From: JBEKHT01 sp049516595
Lineage (GTDB): Bacteria > Chloroflexota > Anaerolineae > Anaerolineales > RBG-16-64-43
Length of the DNA stretch: 54,284 nt
Direction: 5' to 3'
Assembly (NCBI GenBank): GCA_049516595.1
Contig: JBEKSY010000020.1
Span: 1-54,284, forward strand
Of the stretch, positions 33,628 through 42,483 are shown piece after piece. Positions within the stretch are counted from its first letter, which is position 1; each line of letters starts with the position of its first letter. A model generated the notes under the pieces. That model searched no databases. It was not told where the DNA came from and saw only the letters and a program-made list of their open reading frames with translations. A program made the translations under genes and the position numbers.

Positions 33628-34016
33628 GGCCTTCCGTCTCCCTTCGAACGCATCTTAGTGCCCAGGGGTACGCTCCTCAAGATCGCGTCTCCATGTCATT
33701 CGCCCAAGCTTAGACTCCCTGCCCGTTCAGCGATTGCACCGCATCAGACCCTGACCCGGAGACCACCGGGTGGCGTTCTGACCTCGCCTTCGCGCCAGCT
33801 GCTTCGTCCGGCGCCTCTGCAGTTCATCCCAACCCGAATGGGGTTGCATGGCAGCGGGAGATTCCCCCATGGGTTCAACGGCGGGTGGCGTGTGGCCGCC
33901 TGCATGCGTTTCGGTATACTTCACTACCAGTCGGATGGTCCCGATCCCAACCCGGTCCGCGCCTACCGCCCGTTCCCGGGATCACGGGCGAATCGTCTGC
34001 CGAAAAGCTGAACTCA
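33628..34016. other. Intergenic region before the esterase
   Basis: 389 nt without a convincing gene, between the divergent flavin reductase remnant and the esterase. Its one recognisable element is a -10 at 33915-33920. The esterase frame is open from 33885 but the upstream part has no family similarity. Confidence 0.5.
33915..33920 (+). promoter_or_regulatory. Candidate -10 box for the esterase-WD40 pair
   Basis: TATACT, a 5/6 match to TATAAT, about 97 nt before the esterase start. There is no clear -35 and no TGn extension. Confidence 0.35.
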
Positions 34017-34682
34017 GTGAAACACAGCAACTGGCACCTCGAACAGGACCAAGACATCATATACCGGGTCTCTCGACCCGACGAGGAAGGGCATCACCCC
34101 ATCGCCCTTCTCCTGCATGGTCGCAGCGGAAATGAAAACTCGATGGAGGTCTTTGCCCCGAGCCTCCCCGAAAGTTGCCTCAAGGTTTGCCCGCGGGGCA
34201 TCCTGCCGAGTGAGGACGGGGGCTACAGCTGGCACCCTCGACTGCCAAAGGGCAGATGGCCAGAATTGCAAGATTTCGACCCCGCAATCGCCTCCCTTGC
34301 CAAGGTCGTGAGGTCCGTCCAGGAGCGACATTCAGCCCGGGCTGGGCAGATGATCGTGATAGGATTCAGTCAGGGAGCGGCTCTCGGCTGTTCCTTCACC
34401 TTGGGTTTCCCTGCTCAAGTCAAGGCATTGGTTCTACTCGCGGGATTCGTTCCAGAGATTCCCCCGAGCAAGAGATCTGAGCGAGCCCTCCGTGACAAGC
34501 CGGTGTTCGTGGCCCACGGAATCGCCGACCCCCTGGTCCCAATCACTCTGGCCGAAAAGGGGGTCCAGTCGCTTGAAGAGCTAGGAGCCCATGTCGATTT
34601 ATGCAAGACTCCAGTGGGCCATAAGGTTGGCGCTGATTGCCTCCGCGCGCTCAGCCAATGGTTCACCCAGCTGCCGGCTTGA
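34017..34682 (+). CDS. Carboxylesterase/phospholipase-type alpha/beta hydrolase
   Basis: 221 residues from the GTG at 34017, where homology begins. It belongs to the small esterase/lysophospholipase family (COG0400). Seen in order: oxyanion-region LLLHGRSGNE, the nucleophile elbow GFSQGA (Ser118), the acid HGIADPLVP and the base VGHKVGAD, making a full Ser-Asp-His triad. It hydrolyses short esters or thioesters; the substrate is unknown. No signal peptide, so it is cytoplasmic. The WD40 lipoprotein gene begins 38 nt later, so they may share a transcript. Start choice is uncertain since no strong SD is seen. Confidence 0.9.
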   Translation: MKHSNWHLEQDQDIIYRVSRPDEEGHHPIALLLHGRSGNENSMEVFAPSLPESCLKVCPRGILPSEDGGYSWHPRLPKGRWPELQDFDPAIASLAKVVRSVQERHSARAGQMIVIGFSQGAALGCSFTLGFPAQVKALVLLAGFVPEIPPSKRSERALRDKPVFVAHGIADPLVPITLAEKGVQSLEELGAHVDLCKTPVGHKVGADCLRALSQWFTQLPA

Positions 34683-34719
34683 TGCCGCCCCACAACCGAA
34701 GACCCCAAGTCCGAAACTC

Positions 34720-36696
34720 ATGACCCCAGGCGGCCATCTCGTTCTGCGGCCGGTTCATCCCAGTGCGCTTTCCTTTGCCCCTCTCCTCACGACCGCCCTA
34801 ATTCTCAATTCGCTGGCCGGCTGTGGAACTCCCGTATCCGGATCGGCCACGACTCGTATCAGCCTCGCCCGGCCCCTGCCACAGACCGATATTGGACCCG
34901 AAAACATTTCAAGCCTGACGGAGATTGGGAGGCTGGGAAACGGCTGGCCCTCCCGGCCGGCCCTGACACCCAACGGGAAGGTTTTCGGTTTGGCCACGGC
35001 ATTGGGCCTTTACCTTTACAGTTTCCCAGACCTTACCCTCCTGCGGGTGCTCCCCTCCGACACGCCCGTGCTGACCCTCGCCTTCTCTTCCGACTCCGCC
35101 TTGCTCGCCCAGGGCGACTCCGACGGCACGATCACCGTCGTGCGCGTGGCCTCGGGTGAGAGGGTGTTTCAGATCAGCGGCCACCCGCGCGGAGTTCGAA
35201 GCCTGGCCTTCTCACCCAACGGCAAATGGCTCGCCTCAGGCAGCGAGGATGGCACCGTCAAAGTCTGGGATCTGCCCAGCGGCGACCAACGCTTCAGCTT
35301 CGGAGGCGTTGCCTATGGGTATTGGGGGTACGGCGTCCGCAGCCTCGCCTTCACCCCGGATAGCCAGCTCCTGATTGCGGGTGGTGACACCGGATACGTT
35401 TCCCTCTGGGACATGACAACGGGCGAGGAACAGCCAACCCTCAAGGCGCAATCCGGACTGCTCTTCGGCGTCGCCGTCTCGCCGGACGGGCGGCTGTTGG
35501 CCTCTGCGAGCAGCGACGGCACGGTGGCGCTCTGGGATCTGTCCCGACGCACTACCCTTCGGATCCTCTCAGGTCACCCGTTCGGCGCCTGGAGTGTCGC
35601 CTTCTCCAAGACCAGCACGACCATCGCCGTCGGTGCAGCGGACGGCACGGTCCGACTGTGGCGAACTTCGGACGGAAAACTGCTTGCCACGGTCCAGGCT
35701 CATGACACCGTAGTCGACACCGTGCTTTTCACATCTGACGGGACCCGTCTAATCACAGCATCTTCCGGGTACAGCGTTCGGCTGTGGAGCCTGCCGCGAT
35801 TTAAGCCGTTGCCTTTGCCCTTCGGTTTCTTCCCCGCCATGCGCGCCGTCGCTTTTTCGCCGGACTCCAGCACTGTGGCCGCAGGTTCGGACGACGGCTC
35901 CGTGCGCATTTGGCGGACGATCTCAGGCCGTGTCCTTGAGTTGCCGCCCGGCTCCCAGCTCGCAGGCACCCCCGTCATTGGGGTCGACTACTCTGCCGAC
36001 GGACAGAAGTTGGCCGCTGCCCACGCCACCGCCGACACGGTGGTCGTCTGGAACCTCCAGACTGACCAGCCGATCGCTCAACAGAAGCTGGTGGGCCTGC
36101 GAAGCATGGCCTTCAACCCCGATCAAACTGAAATCGCCCTGGGTGCGGGGGATCTCGAACTGTGGGACCTCACCACAGGATCCCTTCGCCAGATCACGAC
36201 CTCCAGCATCGTCACCGCCCTGGCGTATGCTCCCCCCGGTCTCGCAGACAAGAGAACCCCCCTTCTGGCCGCGGGGGGAGACGACGGCTCCGTCACGCTG
36301 TGGGATCCGGCAACCGGCGGTTCTTCCCCCTTCGAGGGACGCCACGCGGGCTCGGTGACTTCGGTCGCATTTAGCAAGGACGGTTCGCTACTCGCCTCCG
36401 CGGGTGATGACGGGATCGTGAAACTCTGGTCCGTGGGCGATCGCAGGCTGCTGGTCTCCTTCTCGGGCCACAGCGCCGCGGCCATGATTGTCACCTTCTC
36501 GACCAAGGGGCCGCTGCTCGCCTCCGGCGGCATGGACGACACAGTTCGCCTATGGAATGCCAGCACCCAGGTCGGGCTTGGCATGCTCCCACCCTTGAAT
36601 GGCTGGGTGTTCGGCGAAGATTTTTCCAACGACGGACGGCTGCTTGCAACCGCCTCGTGGGACGGCACCCTCAGGTTGTGGGGAATTTCGAGGTAG
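34720..36696 (+). CDS. WD40-repeat lipoprotein, about 14 blades
   Basis: 658 residues from the ATG at 34720. The N-terminus has a hydrophobic stretch and lipobox LAGC (Cys at about 35), so it is a predicted membrane-anchored extracytoplasmic lipoprotein. The rest is a run of WD40 blades ending in DGTVKVWD, TGYVSLWD, DGTVALWD, DGTVRLWR, YSVRLWS, DGSVRIWR and so on; I count 13 such endings plus one poorer first blade. That fits two seven-bladed propellers. WD40 domains are protein-binding scaffolds, and no catalytic domain is attached. The last blade ends at the C-terminus. Function unknown. Confidence 0.9.
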   Translation: MTPGGHLVLRPVHPSALSFAPLLTTALILNSLAGCGTPVSGSATTRISLARPLPQTDIGPENISSLTEIGRLGNGWPSRPALTPNGKVFGLATALGLYLYSFPDLTLLRVLPSDTPVLTLAFSSDSALLAQGDSDGTITVVRVASGERVFQISGHPRGVRSLAFSPNGKWLASGSEDGTVKVWDLPSGDQRFSFGGVAYGYWGYGVRSLAFTPDSQLLIAGGDTGYVSLWDMTTGEEQPTLKAQSGLLFGVAVSPDGRLLASASSDGTVALWDLSRRTTLRILSGHPFGAWSVAFSKTSTTIAVGAADGTVRLWRTSDGKLLATVQAHDTVVDTVLFTSDGTRLITASSGYSVRLWSLPRFKPLPLPFGFFPAMRAVAFSPDSSTVAAGSDDGSVRIWRTISGRVLELPPGSQLAGTPVIGVDYSADGQKLAAAHATADTVVVWNLQTDQPIAQQKLVGLRSMAFNPDQTEIALGAGDLELWDLTTGSLRQITTSSIVTALAYAPPGLADKRTPLLAAGGDDGSVTLWDPATGGSSPFEGRHAGSVTSVAFSKDGSLLASAGDDGIVKLWSVGDRRLLVSFSGHSAAAMIVTFSTKGPLLASGGMDDTVRLWNASTQVGLGMLPPLNGWVFGEDFSNDGRLLATASWDGTLRLWGISR

Positions 36697-36729
36697 CCCG
36701 AGCCCCGGACAGCTTCCTGGGACTGGTCG

Positions 36730-38838
36730 TCAGAGGGGGCTCGCGTAGAGCCCATGGATGGCGGTTACCGCTGCCTGGGAGGGCGCGAGGACCCACAGTG
36801 TGCTCGCGGCAGAGGTGAACAAACAAGTCGACTGGTTGTCGGAATCCCAGCAGTCTTGGCTTGGGCCAGTCACCTTTCCGCCACGAAACCGCTTGCCCAA
36901 GTAGACCCGCATGGCGCTTGCGAATTCGTCGGCATCCCCCTGAGAATCCCACACCCAGTGGACCGACATGGCGACTTGATCGGTCCGCTCCTCGTAGTAG
37001 ATCTGCAGGTGATCACCCCCCCACCCGCTCGCCGCGGCCAGGGCCCGAGCATCGGGCAACTGCGACGAGGGGTCCGAACCGTAGCCCAGCAGGAGGTAAG
37101 TCCCCCATTCGCCCAGGGTGTCGAGGTCAATCGGACGCCACCCTGGGCCCAAGACCGACCCAATGTCCGGATCTTGAACCGAATCGGGCTTCTCCTGGCT
37201 GACGTATTTCTCGGGATGAAGGATTTGCTCCGTGCTGTCGGGAAGCTTCTGATAGGCCGCATTGACTTCGGCCCAGTTTCCACGGGCATATAGATAATTG
37301 ACAAAGGCCAGCCCTTGCACGTAGGGGAAAGTGGCATCCTTGCTCACATAAGGAGGAGGAGAATCCTCGGGAAGCGCGTAGCGAGGCTGGCCGGACTGGG
37401 TGTACTCGGCAATGTCCAACCGGTCCTGTCCACCCGCATACTTGTCCCACCATTGTTGCATGAGGAGAGTCGCGTCCCCCTCGCTCAGGGCCTGCACTGC
37501 CTCACAGCGCTGTTCATCGCCTTTGCAAAAACTTGGCTCCTCCAAGTCCTTCAATCCGAAGTTGGCATCCACCAGGGCGTGATCATACTCATGGGAGTAG
37601 ATGAAGCGATCGACCCCAGGGAATCCCGTGCCGATTACGAAGATCTCCCTTAGCGAGGGCAGGTAGAACCCGCCGATCCCGTCCGCCATCTGGTTGAGAG
37701 TGTGTTTGACCAGGTCATAGGTTGGGGTGATTAAACCCAGGGCCTTCAAAGCACGTGCCTGGTCTTGCACGTCTTGCACAGAGCTCTGGGCCAGGAACGC
37801 GCTTTCCAAAGTTTGCTCCGCCTGGGATTGTGAAATGACAAATCGAGGAAGACTTGAGGTCATGGTGAGACCGCGTAGATCCGAAACCTCGATCTGGACC
37901 ACATCTAAAGCCGACGAAATGGTTGCATTTGGGGTGGCCAGCGGAGGGGTGGGTGTGACGCTCGGACTGGGAGTCACCGAGGGAGTCAAGGTGATCGTCG
38001 GGGTCGGTGTATGGGTCCACTCGGGTGGAAGACTCATCACCGCGGTCGGAGCCGACGTGTAAACCGCGATCTCCGCGGTTGCCGTCTGTCCACCTCTACC
38101 GGGGCCGACAGGCGTTTGAGAGCGGAGGTACGCCAATCCCATGGCCCCCGCGCCCCCGAGGATGATGAGCAGGAGGACAACAATGGCCGCAATCATCCAG
38201 CCCGCGGCCCGCTCTCCTTTAGCTTTCGTAACCTTGGGACGCGTCCGGGTTGTGGGCTTCGGGCTTGGGGCTGGCCCAGAGGGGCTCGCGGCAGTAAGAG
38301 CGACGACCCCGGGAGGGGACGGCTCAGGCGCCGGCTCAACGGCCGCCTGCTCCTCCTCCCCCGCCTCCTCTGACGTCTCCTCCTCGCCCTCTCCTTCCTG
38401 GTCAAAAATGACCGGGGTCACATGTTGATCTGGTACCCCTAAGAGGGCTTTTTCCTCAGGTTCTCGGACTGGTTCGGTCACCTCGGGCGCAACGGTCTGC
38501 GGTGGCGGAGCAGGCTTGGAAGTGAGAAGTTCACCCTCACTTGTGACAAAAGGCGGTGTGACCGGCTGAGGAATGGGCTCGGGGGGCGCCACCCCGCCTA
38601 GTTTCTCAAGCCGAGCCCGGGCGTTCGAATTGCCCGGGTTGATCCGCAGGACTCTCTCCAGGCAGTCCCGCTGGTGCCCTGGGTCGGTCACCGCAAAACT
38701 GAGCAGGAACCAACCCAACTCATCCCGAGGATGCTGGGTGACTGCGTCGATCAGGACCAGCCGCGCTTCGGCGAGCTTTCCTTCCTTGAGAAGCTCTACC
38801 GCTTGCCGAAACTCCTCGGCGGTGGGGTTGTCCGTCAT
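36730..38838 (-). CDS. TPR / transmembrane / HEXXH metallopeptidase-like protein
   Basis: 702 residues. Residues 1-85 form TPR-like helices (FRQAVELLKEGKLAEARLVL, RVLRINPGNSNARARL), in a style common in Chloroflexota. Then comes a Pro/Glu-rich linker, one transmembrane helix near 213-237 (IAAIVVLLLIILGGAGAMGL), and a Thr-Pro-rich spacer (PTPTITLTPSVTPSPS). The outer domain from about 320 has a SHEYDHALVD motif, i.e. HEXXH (about 430), and EAVQALSEGDATL some 30 residues later, which could supply the third zinc ligand (gluzincin-like). It is probably anchored with the peptidase domain outside. An extended -10 promoter lies 30 nt upstream. The enzyme activity is inferred from the motif only. Confidence 0.85.
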   Translation of the reverse strand: MTDNPTAEEFRQAVELLKEGKLAEARLVLIDAVTQHPRDELGWFLLSFAVTDPGHQRDCLERVLRINPGNSNARARLEKLGGVAPPEPIPQPVTPPFVTSEGELLTSKPAPPPQTVAPEVTEPVREPEEKALLGVPDQHVTPVIFDQEGEGEEETSEEAGEEEQAAVEPAPEPSPPGVVALTAASPSGPAPSPKPTTRTRPKVTKAKGERAAGWMIAAIVVLLLIILGGAGAMGLAYLRSQTPVGPGRGGQTATAEIAVYTSAPTAVMSLPPEWTHTPTPTITLTPSVTPSPSVTPTPPLATPNATISSALDVVQIEVSDLRGLTMTSSLPRFVISQSQAEQTLESAFLAQSSVQDVQDQARALKALGLITPTYDLVKHTLNQMADGIGGFYLPSLREIFVIGTGFPGVDRFIYSHEYDHALVDANFGLKDLEEPSFCKGDEQRCEAVQALSEGDATLLMQQWWDKYAGGQDRLDIAEYTQSGQPRYALPEDSPPPYVSKDATFPYVQGLAFVNYLYARGNWAEVNAAYQKLPDSTEQILHPEKYVSQEKPDSVQDPDIGSVLGPGWRPIDLDTLGEWGTYLLLGYGSDPSSQLPDARALAAASGWGGDHLQIYYEERTDQVAMSVHWVWDSQGDADEFASAMRVYLGKRFRGGKVTGPSQDCWDSDNQSTCLFTSAASTLWVLAPSQAAVTAIHGLYASPL

Positions 38839-38868
38839 TCCTCTCGGGCTCCTGGCGCCTATCGCGTG

Positions 38869-38877
38869 ATTGTAGCA
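38869..38877 (-). promoter_or_regulatory. Extended -10 promoter for the TPR/HEXXH gene
   Basis: TGCTACAAT on the minus strand, about 30 nt before the ATG at 38838. It matches TGnTATAAT in all but one position. Confidence 0.6.
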
Positions 38878-38968
38878 TCAGCAACCCAGGTCGGTTGCGG
38901 TTCACGGAGCGGGTGGCCGCGCTCAGGCCTCGCCGACCCAAGCTGCCGCGCCCCATTCCGTACCCGCC

Positions 38969-40393
38969 CTAGGGCTCGTAAGTCGCATCAAGGTAAGCGG
39001 CAAGCAGCTGATCCTCCAAGACGGCCCGTCCGGCAGGTTGCGCCGAAAGACCATAGATCGCCCCACTTTCCGCGACAGGCTTCTCCGGATGCTTCGCATA
39101 CTCAACTGCTGCGCGCAGGTCCTCCACAAACCGCTCCGCCACACCCGGCAGTGTTTGCCGCAATGTGAGGCAGAAGTGGATTCCCGGCGGAAACTGGCAT
39201 GCATTCATGCGCCAGCCTTTTTGGGTGAGGAAGTCATTCACGTGGTAGATATCGACTACGTCGGAGAGTATCGCGATCAGGAAGGTCGAGTTCCCCGCCG
39301 TCTTAAGCTCGGGCATCTTCGCGATCCCGGCCCGGATCTTATCAGCTGCCTTCATGATCTCCCGAGCAGCCTCCAGATACCCGTCCTCGCCCATCGTAAC
39401 CATTGCGGCCCACGTCGCCGCAGTCAGGCCCTCCGATCGGCTGCCCTGGAAGGTCGGCGAGGCATACATCCCTCCCTGCCATTCTGCGGTCCCAAAGTAC
39501 TGAAACTGGCGAAGGTGCTTATTGCGGTATAGCACGACGGAAGTGCCCTTCAGACCGTAGCCATACTTGTGCGTGTCACAAGACATAGAAGTGACCCCCG
39601 CCAGGCGGAAGTCAAAAGGCGGCACGGCGTAGCCGAGCTTCTCGATCCAAGGCAAGAGGAAGCCGCCCAGGCACCCATCCACATGCAAGCCCAGGTTGTG
39701 CTCAAGCGCCAGGTCGGAGAGGCGTGACAGAGGATCAATCAGCCCATAAGGGTAGTTGCCGGCTGACCCTGCCAAGGCTATCGTTTGGGGCGTGATCAGC
39801 GCGCGCATCGCGTCAATATCAGCCAGATAATCCCGCACCGGAACTCGAACGAGGCGGATCCCAAAGAGGTGAGCTCCTTTCTGAAACGCCGGGTGAATTG
39901 TCTCGGGAGCGATCATCTCCGGTTCGGGGATCCCGCGCTCGCGACGGGCCCATTCCCGGTAGACGAGCATCGCGCTGAGAATGCTCTCCGTGCCTCCCGA
40001 AGTGACCGCCCCGCAGACCTCGTCCTCCGGATTGCGCTGTCTTGCCGCCTCGCTGTTGAGCATCCTCGCGGTCATACGGATGATCTCCCCCTCCATCTTG
40101 GTCCCGCTCGGACAGAGATCACGCTGCAGTAGATTGGAATGGGAGTACAAACTGAAGACGCGGTTGAGATAGGCGTAGTGCTCCATGCCGCCGTGGTAAA
40201 AGGTGCCGGACACTTGGCCCTGGTCCCATTTCTTGTTTTCGCTTTCCGCCATGAATTTGAGCTCGCCGAAAACCTCCTCGGGGTTGAGACCTTCTGGAGG
40301 AATCCGCAAGTGGGCGGGGAAGCGTTGGCGGTAGGGATGCAGATCGCCAAACACGCTGGACAGGGCATCACTGGAATCGTTTGAATTGGTCAT
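38969..40393 (-). CDS. PLP-dependent decarboxylase/lyase, sphingosine-phosphate-lyase-like
   Basis: 474 residues from the ATG at 40393 (GAGG at 5 nt); the open frame above it overlaps the FGGY kinase. Group II decarboxylase fold: a glycine-rich PLP phosphate contact AVTSGGTESIL, the Asp in GLHVDGCLGGF, and the Schiff-base Lys in SCDTHKYGYGLKG. The order and sequence (FYHGGMEHYAYL, KYGYGLKGTSVVLYRN) are closer to sphingosine-1-phosphate lyase and archaeal or bacterial SPL-like proteins than to glutamate decarboxylase. A soluble version without a membrane anchor. It lies 26 nt after the FGGY kinase, so the two form an operon; together they could act on a phosphorylated substrate made by the kinase. 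Substrate unknown. Confidence 0.87.
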   Translation of the reverse strand: MTNSNDSSDALSSVFGDLHPYRQRFPAHLRIPPEGLNPEEVFGELKFMAESENKKWDQGQVSGTFYHGGMEHYAYLNRVFSLYSHSNLLQRDLCPSGTKMEGEIIRMTARMLNSEAARQRNPEDEVCGAVTSGGTESILSAMLVYREWARRERGIPEPEMIAPETIHPAFQKGAHLFGIRLVRVPVRDYLADIDAMRALITPQTIALAGSAGNYPYGLIDPLSRLSDLALEHNLGLHVDGCLGGFLLPWIEKLGYAVPPFDFRLAGVTSMSCDTHKYGYGLKGTSVVLYRNKHLRQFQYFGTAEWQGGMYASPTFQGSRSEGLTAATWAAMVTMGEDGYLEAAREIMKAADKIRAGIAKMPELKTAGNSTFLIAILSDVVDIYHVNDFLTQKGWRMNACQFPPGIHFCLTLRQTLPGVAERFVEDLRAAVEYAKHPEKPVAESGAIYGLSAQPAGRAVLEDQLLAAYLDATYEP

Positions 40394-40419
40394 TGCAACC
40401 TCGCTTCCGGGAGCGCGGA

Positions 40420-42003
40420 TCAGGAACCATTGAGGGCGTGGAAGATCGGTTTCAGGCTCTTTTGGCACGCCATGAATTGCCCGAAGAGCTTGTCATACAC
40501 GGCACGGTTCTCCTGCCTGGGTTGATACACTTGGGCCATCTTTACCAGGCCTGGAAATTCATCAATAGCAATCAGACCGAGGCGGTTAAACGCCAGAAGC
40601 CCGATCCCGACCACGTTGCCATTGCGGGGATCGGCCAGCGGATGAATTGGCAGGCCCGTGACATCCGCCATGATCTGAGCCCAGGTGCCGGATTGGGCAC
40701 CTCCTCCGGCCAAACGCAGGTAACTGAACTTCCGCCCCACGAACTTCTGCGCCGAACCCAGGAGCCACCGCCAGTTGTACGCGATCCCCTCCAAGACGGC
40801 TCGGGTCATGTGCGCTCGCGTCGTCTGATGCGAGAGATTGAGGAATCCCCCCCGCATGGCCGCATCCTCCTGAGGACACAGGGTTCCGTTGAACCATGGC
40901 AGAAAGATCACCCCCCCACTCCCCACGGGGGCTTGCTCGGCAACTTGATTCATGCGGTCATAGACGTCACTGGGAGCGTCCTGGCTGTTGAAGGCGCTCC
41001 TGAAGTAGATCTCATTCCCCAAGTAGGAGTCGAGCACTTTGCCGTTGTTTCCCAAGTCGCCGAAGATCAGGTAGCGGCCGCGCAGAGGACTGGCCATCGT
41101 GGTGATGAAGCTGCTCAAGTCCGTCTTCTTGAACGGAACATGGCAAGCCAGATAGCCTGAGGTCCCAAGAACCGCCACCGCCTCATAGTCCTGGACTGCC
41201 CCGCTCCCTATCGCCGATGTGTGATTGTCAAATGCTCCGACGATGACCACAGTGGTGGACGGGAGGCCCAGTTCCGAAGCCACAGACGGCGTCAGCGGAC
41301 CCACCACGCCGTCGTTGGGGAGCAGCTCGGGGAGTTTTTCCGGATCAATGCCGGATATGCCCACGAGCCAAGGATCATAGGCTCGGCAATCCGCCTTCCG
41401 ATTGTCGGTCATCACCATGGGGAAGACGGTGCTCTGGGAAGCGGCGGCTTTTCCGGTCAGCCGCATGTTGATGAAGTCGAGTGGCTCCAAGAACTTATAC
41501 GTCTCTTGGTAGATTTCCGGTCGTTCATGCTTGATGAACAGCATGTGACCCAAGGCGTCCACACCGGAGTGGGTAGGCACAATCCCGGCGCGACGTATCC
41601 AGTTGAACAGCTTGCCGACCGCATAGCCCTCAACGCTGGGGAAGCCACGGCTGATTTCCTTGTTGTAGGGTGCTCCCCGTGTGTCCATCCACGAAAGGGC
41701 GTTCATCAACGGCTCGCCGTCATCATCCACGGCGACAGTGACCGACCATTGGCCAGTGCAGCCGACCGCAACAATCGATTCCGCCGGCACACGCGCCTCC
41801 CGAATGACCTTCTTGGAGGCCCGCAGGACGCTCTGCCACCACTGGTTGGGGTCCTGCTCGGCCCCCCCATGCGGGAGCAGAATCAGCTCGTTCCGTTCGA
41901 ACGCACTCGCCACAACCCGCCCCTGGACGTCCACAAGACCCACCTTGGGCCCTCCTGTCCCAAGATCGATGGCCAAGACGTACTTCTGATTCACGCCTGC
42001 CAT
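40420..42003 (-). CDS. FGGY-family carbohydrate kinase (xylulokinase-like)
   Basis: 527 residues from the ATG at 42003, preceded by GGAGG; the longer open frame has no homology. N-terminal ATPase motif AIDLGTGGPKVGLVD, AVGCTGQWSVTVAVDD, and SWMDTRG. The C-terminal FGGY domain has VIVGAFDNHTSAIGSG, LRLAGGGAQSGTWAQIMADV and GLPIHPLADPRNGNVVGIG. It phosphorylates a sugar or polyol, with xylulose the default guess. It is divergent from transketolase and RpiB, which supports pentose metabolism, but the SPL-like lyase downstream leaves room for another substrate. Confidence 0.92.
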   Translation of the reverse strand: MAGVNQKYVLAIDLGTGGPKVGLVDVQGRVVASAFERNELILLPHGGAEQDPNQWWQSVLRASKKVIREARVPAESIVAVGCTGQWSVTVAVDDDGEPLMNALSWMDTRGAPYNKEISRGFPSVEGYAVGKLFNWIRRAGIVPTHSGVDALGHMLFIKHERPEIYQETYKFLEPLDFINMRLTGKAAASQSTVFPMVMTDNRKADCRAYDPWLVGISGIDPEKLPELLPNDGVVGPLTPSVASELGLPSTTVVIVGAFDNHTSAIGSGAVQDYEAVAVLGTSGYLACHVPFKKTDLSSFITTMASPLRGRYLIFGDLGNNGKVLDSYLGNEIYFRSAFNSQDAPSDVYDRMNQVAEQAPVGSGGVIFLPWFNGTLCPQEDAAMRGGFLNLSHQTTRAHMTRAVLEGIAYNWRWLLGSAQKFVGRKFSYLRLAGGGAQSGTWAQIMADVTGLPIHPLADPRNGNVVGIGLLAFNRLGLIAIDEFPGLVKMAQVYQPRQENRAVYDKLFGQFMACQKSLKPIFHALNGS

Positions 42004-42483
42004 GTCGCCCTCCTCCCTGAGGCTCGTGCCACCTTCAGAGCGCGCGCTCCGAATCGGGACCGCATCCCATAGGATAATCCCGAACTGCAATCTTGGTTCG
42101 CCACCCTGACCCTGGATGGCACCACATTCCCTACTCATTCAATGCCCACGGGGGCTGTCTTCGGGGCGCAGATCCTAACCGGAGTCCCTGCTATCCTTCG
42201 GCCGGACCCATCCTACCCCCTGCGGCTCGCACCGCCACCCCGCATCCGTTGGACCTGCCCTCTTGAGGATCTGACAAGGTATAATTGATTAGGGCAGCTG
42301 CCTTTGATCCATCTGTCACCGATTTGCAATTGACGCGGTGCGATTTGGCGGGCAGTCATCCAGACCCACCAAGGGCCCCGGGTTTGCCGGCGTCCCGACA
42401 ATCCAAGTTGACCCATCCGTCGCCCCGGCGAGCAGGAGTGCCCCCGGGGCGTAAGTTGCCAGAACCTCGGCAAGGATTCCACC
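42004..42483. other. Intergenic region between FGGY kinase and transketolase
   Basis: 480 nt with no gene I can support. It contains a perfect TATAAT at 42280-42285 pointing to transketolase, giving a leader of about 190 nt. I see no clear promoter for the kinase and no riboswitch I can name in the leader. Confidence 0.55.
42280..42285 (+). promoter_or_regulatory. -10 box upstream of transketolase
   Basis: A perfect TATAAT. No good -35 lies at 16-18 nt; TTGGAC at 42249-42254 is too far away. The leader to the GTG start is about 190 nt. Confidence 0.45.
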
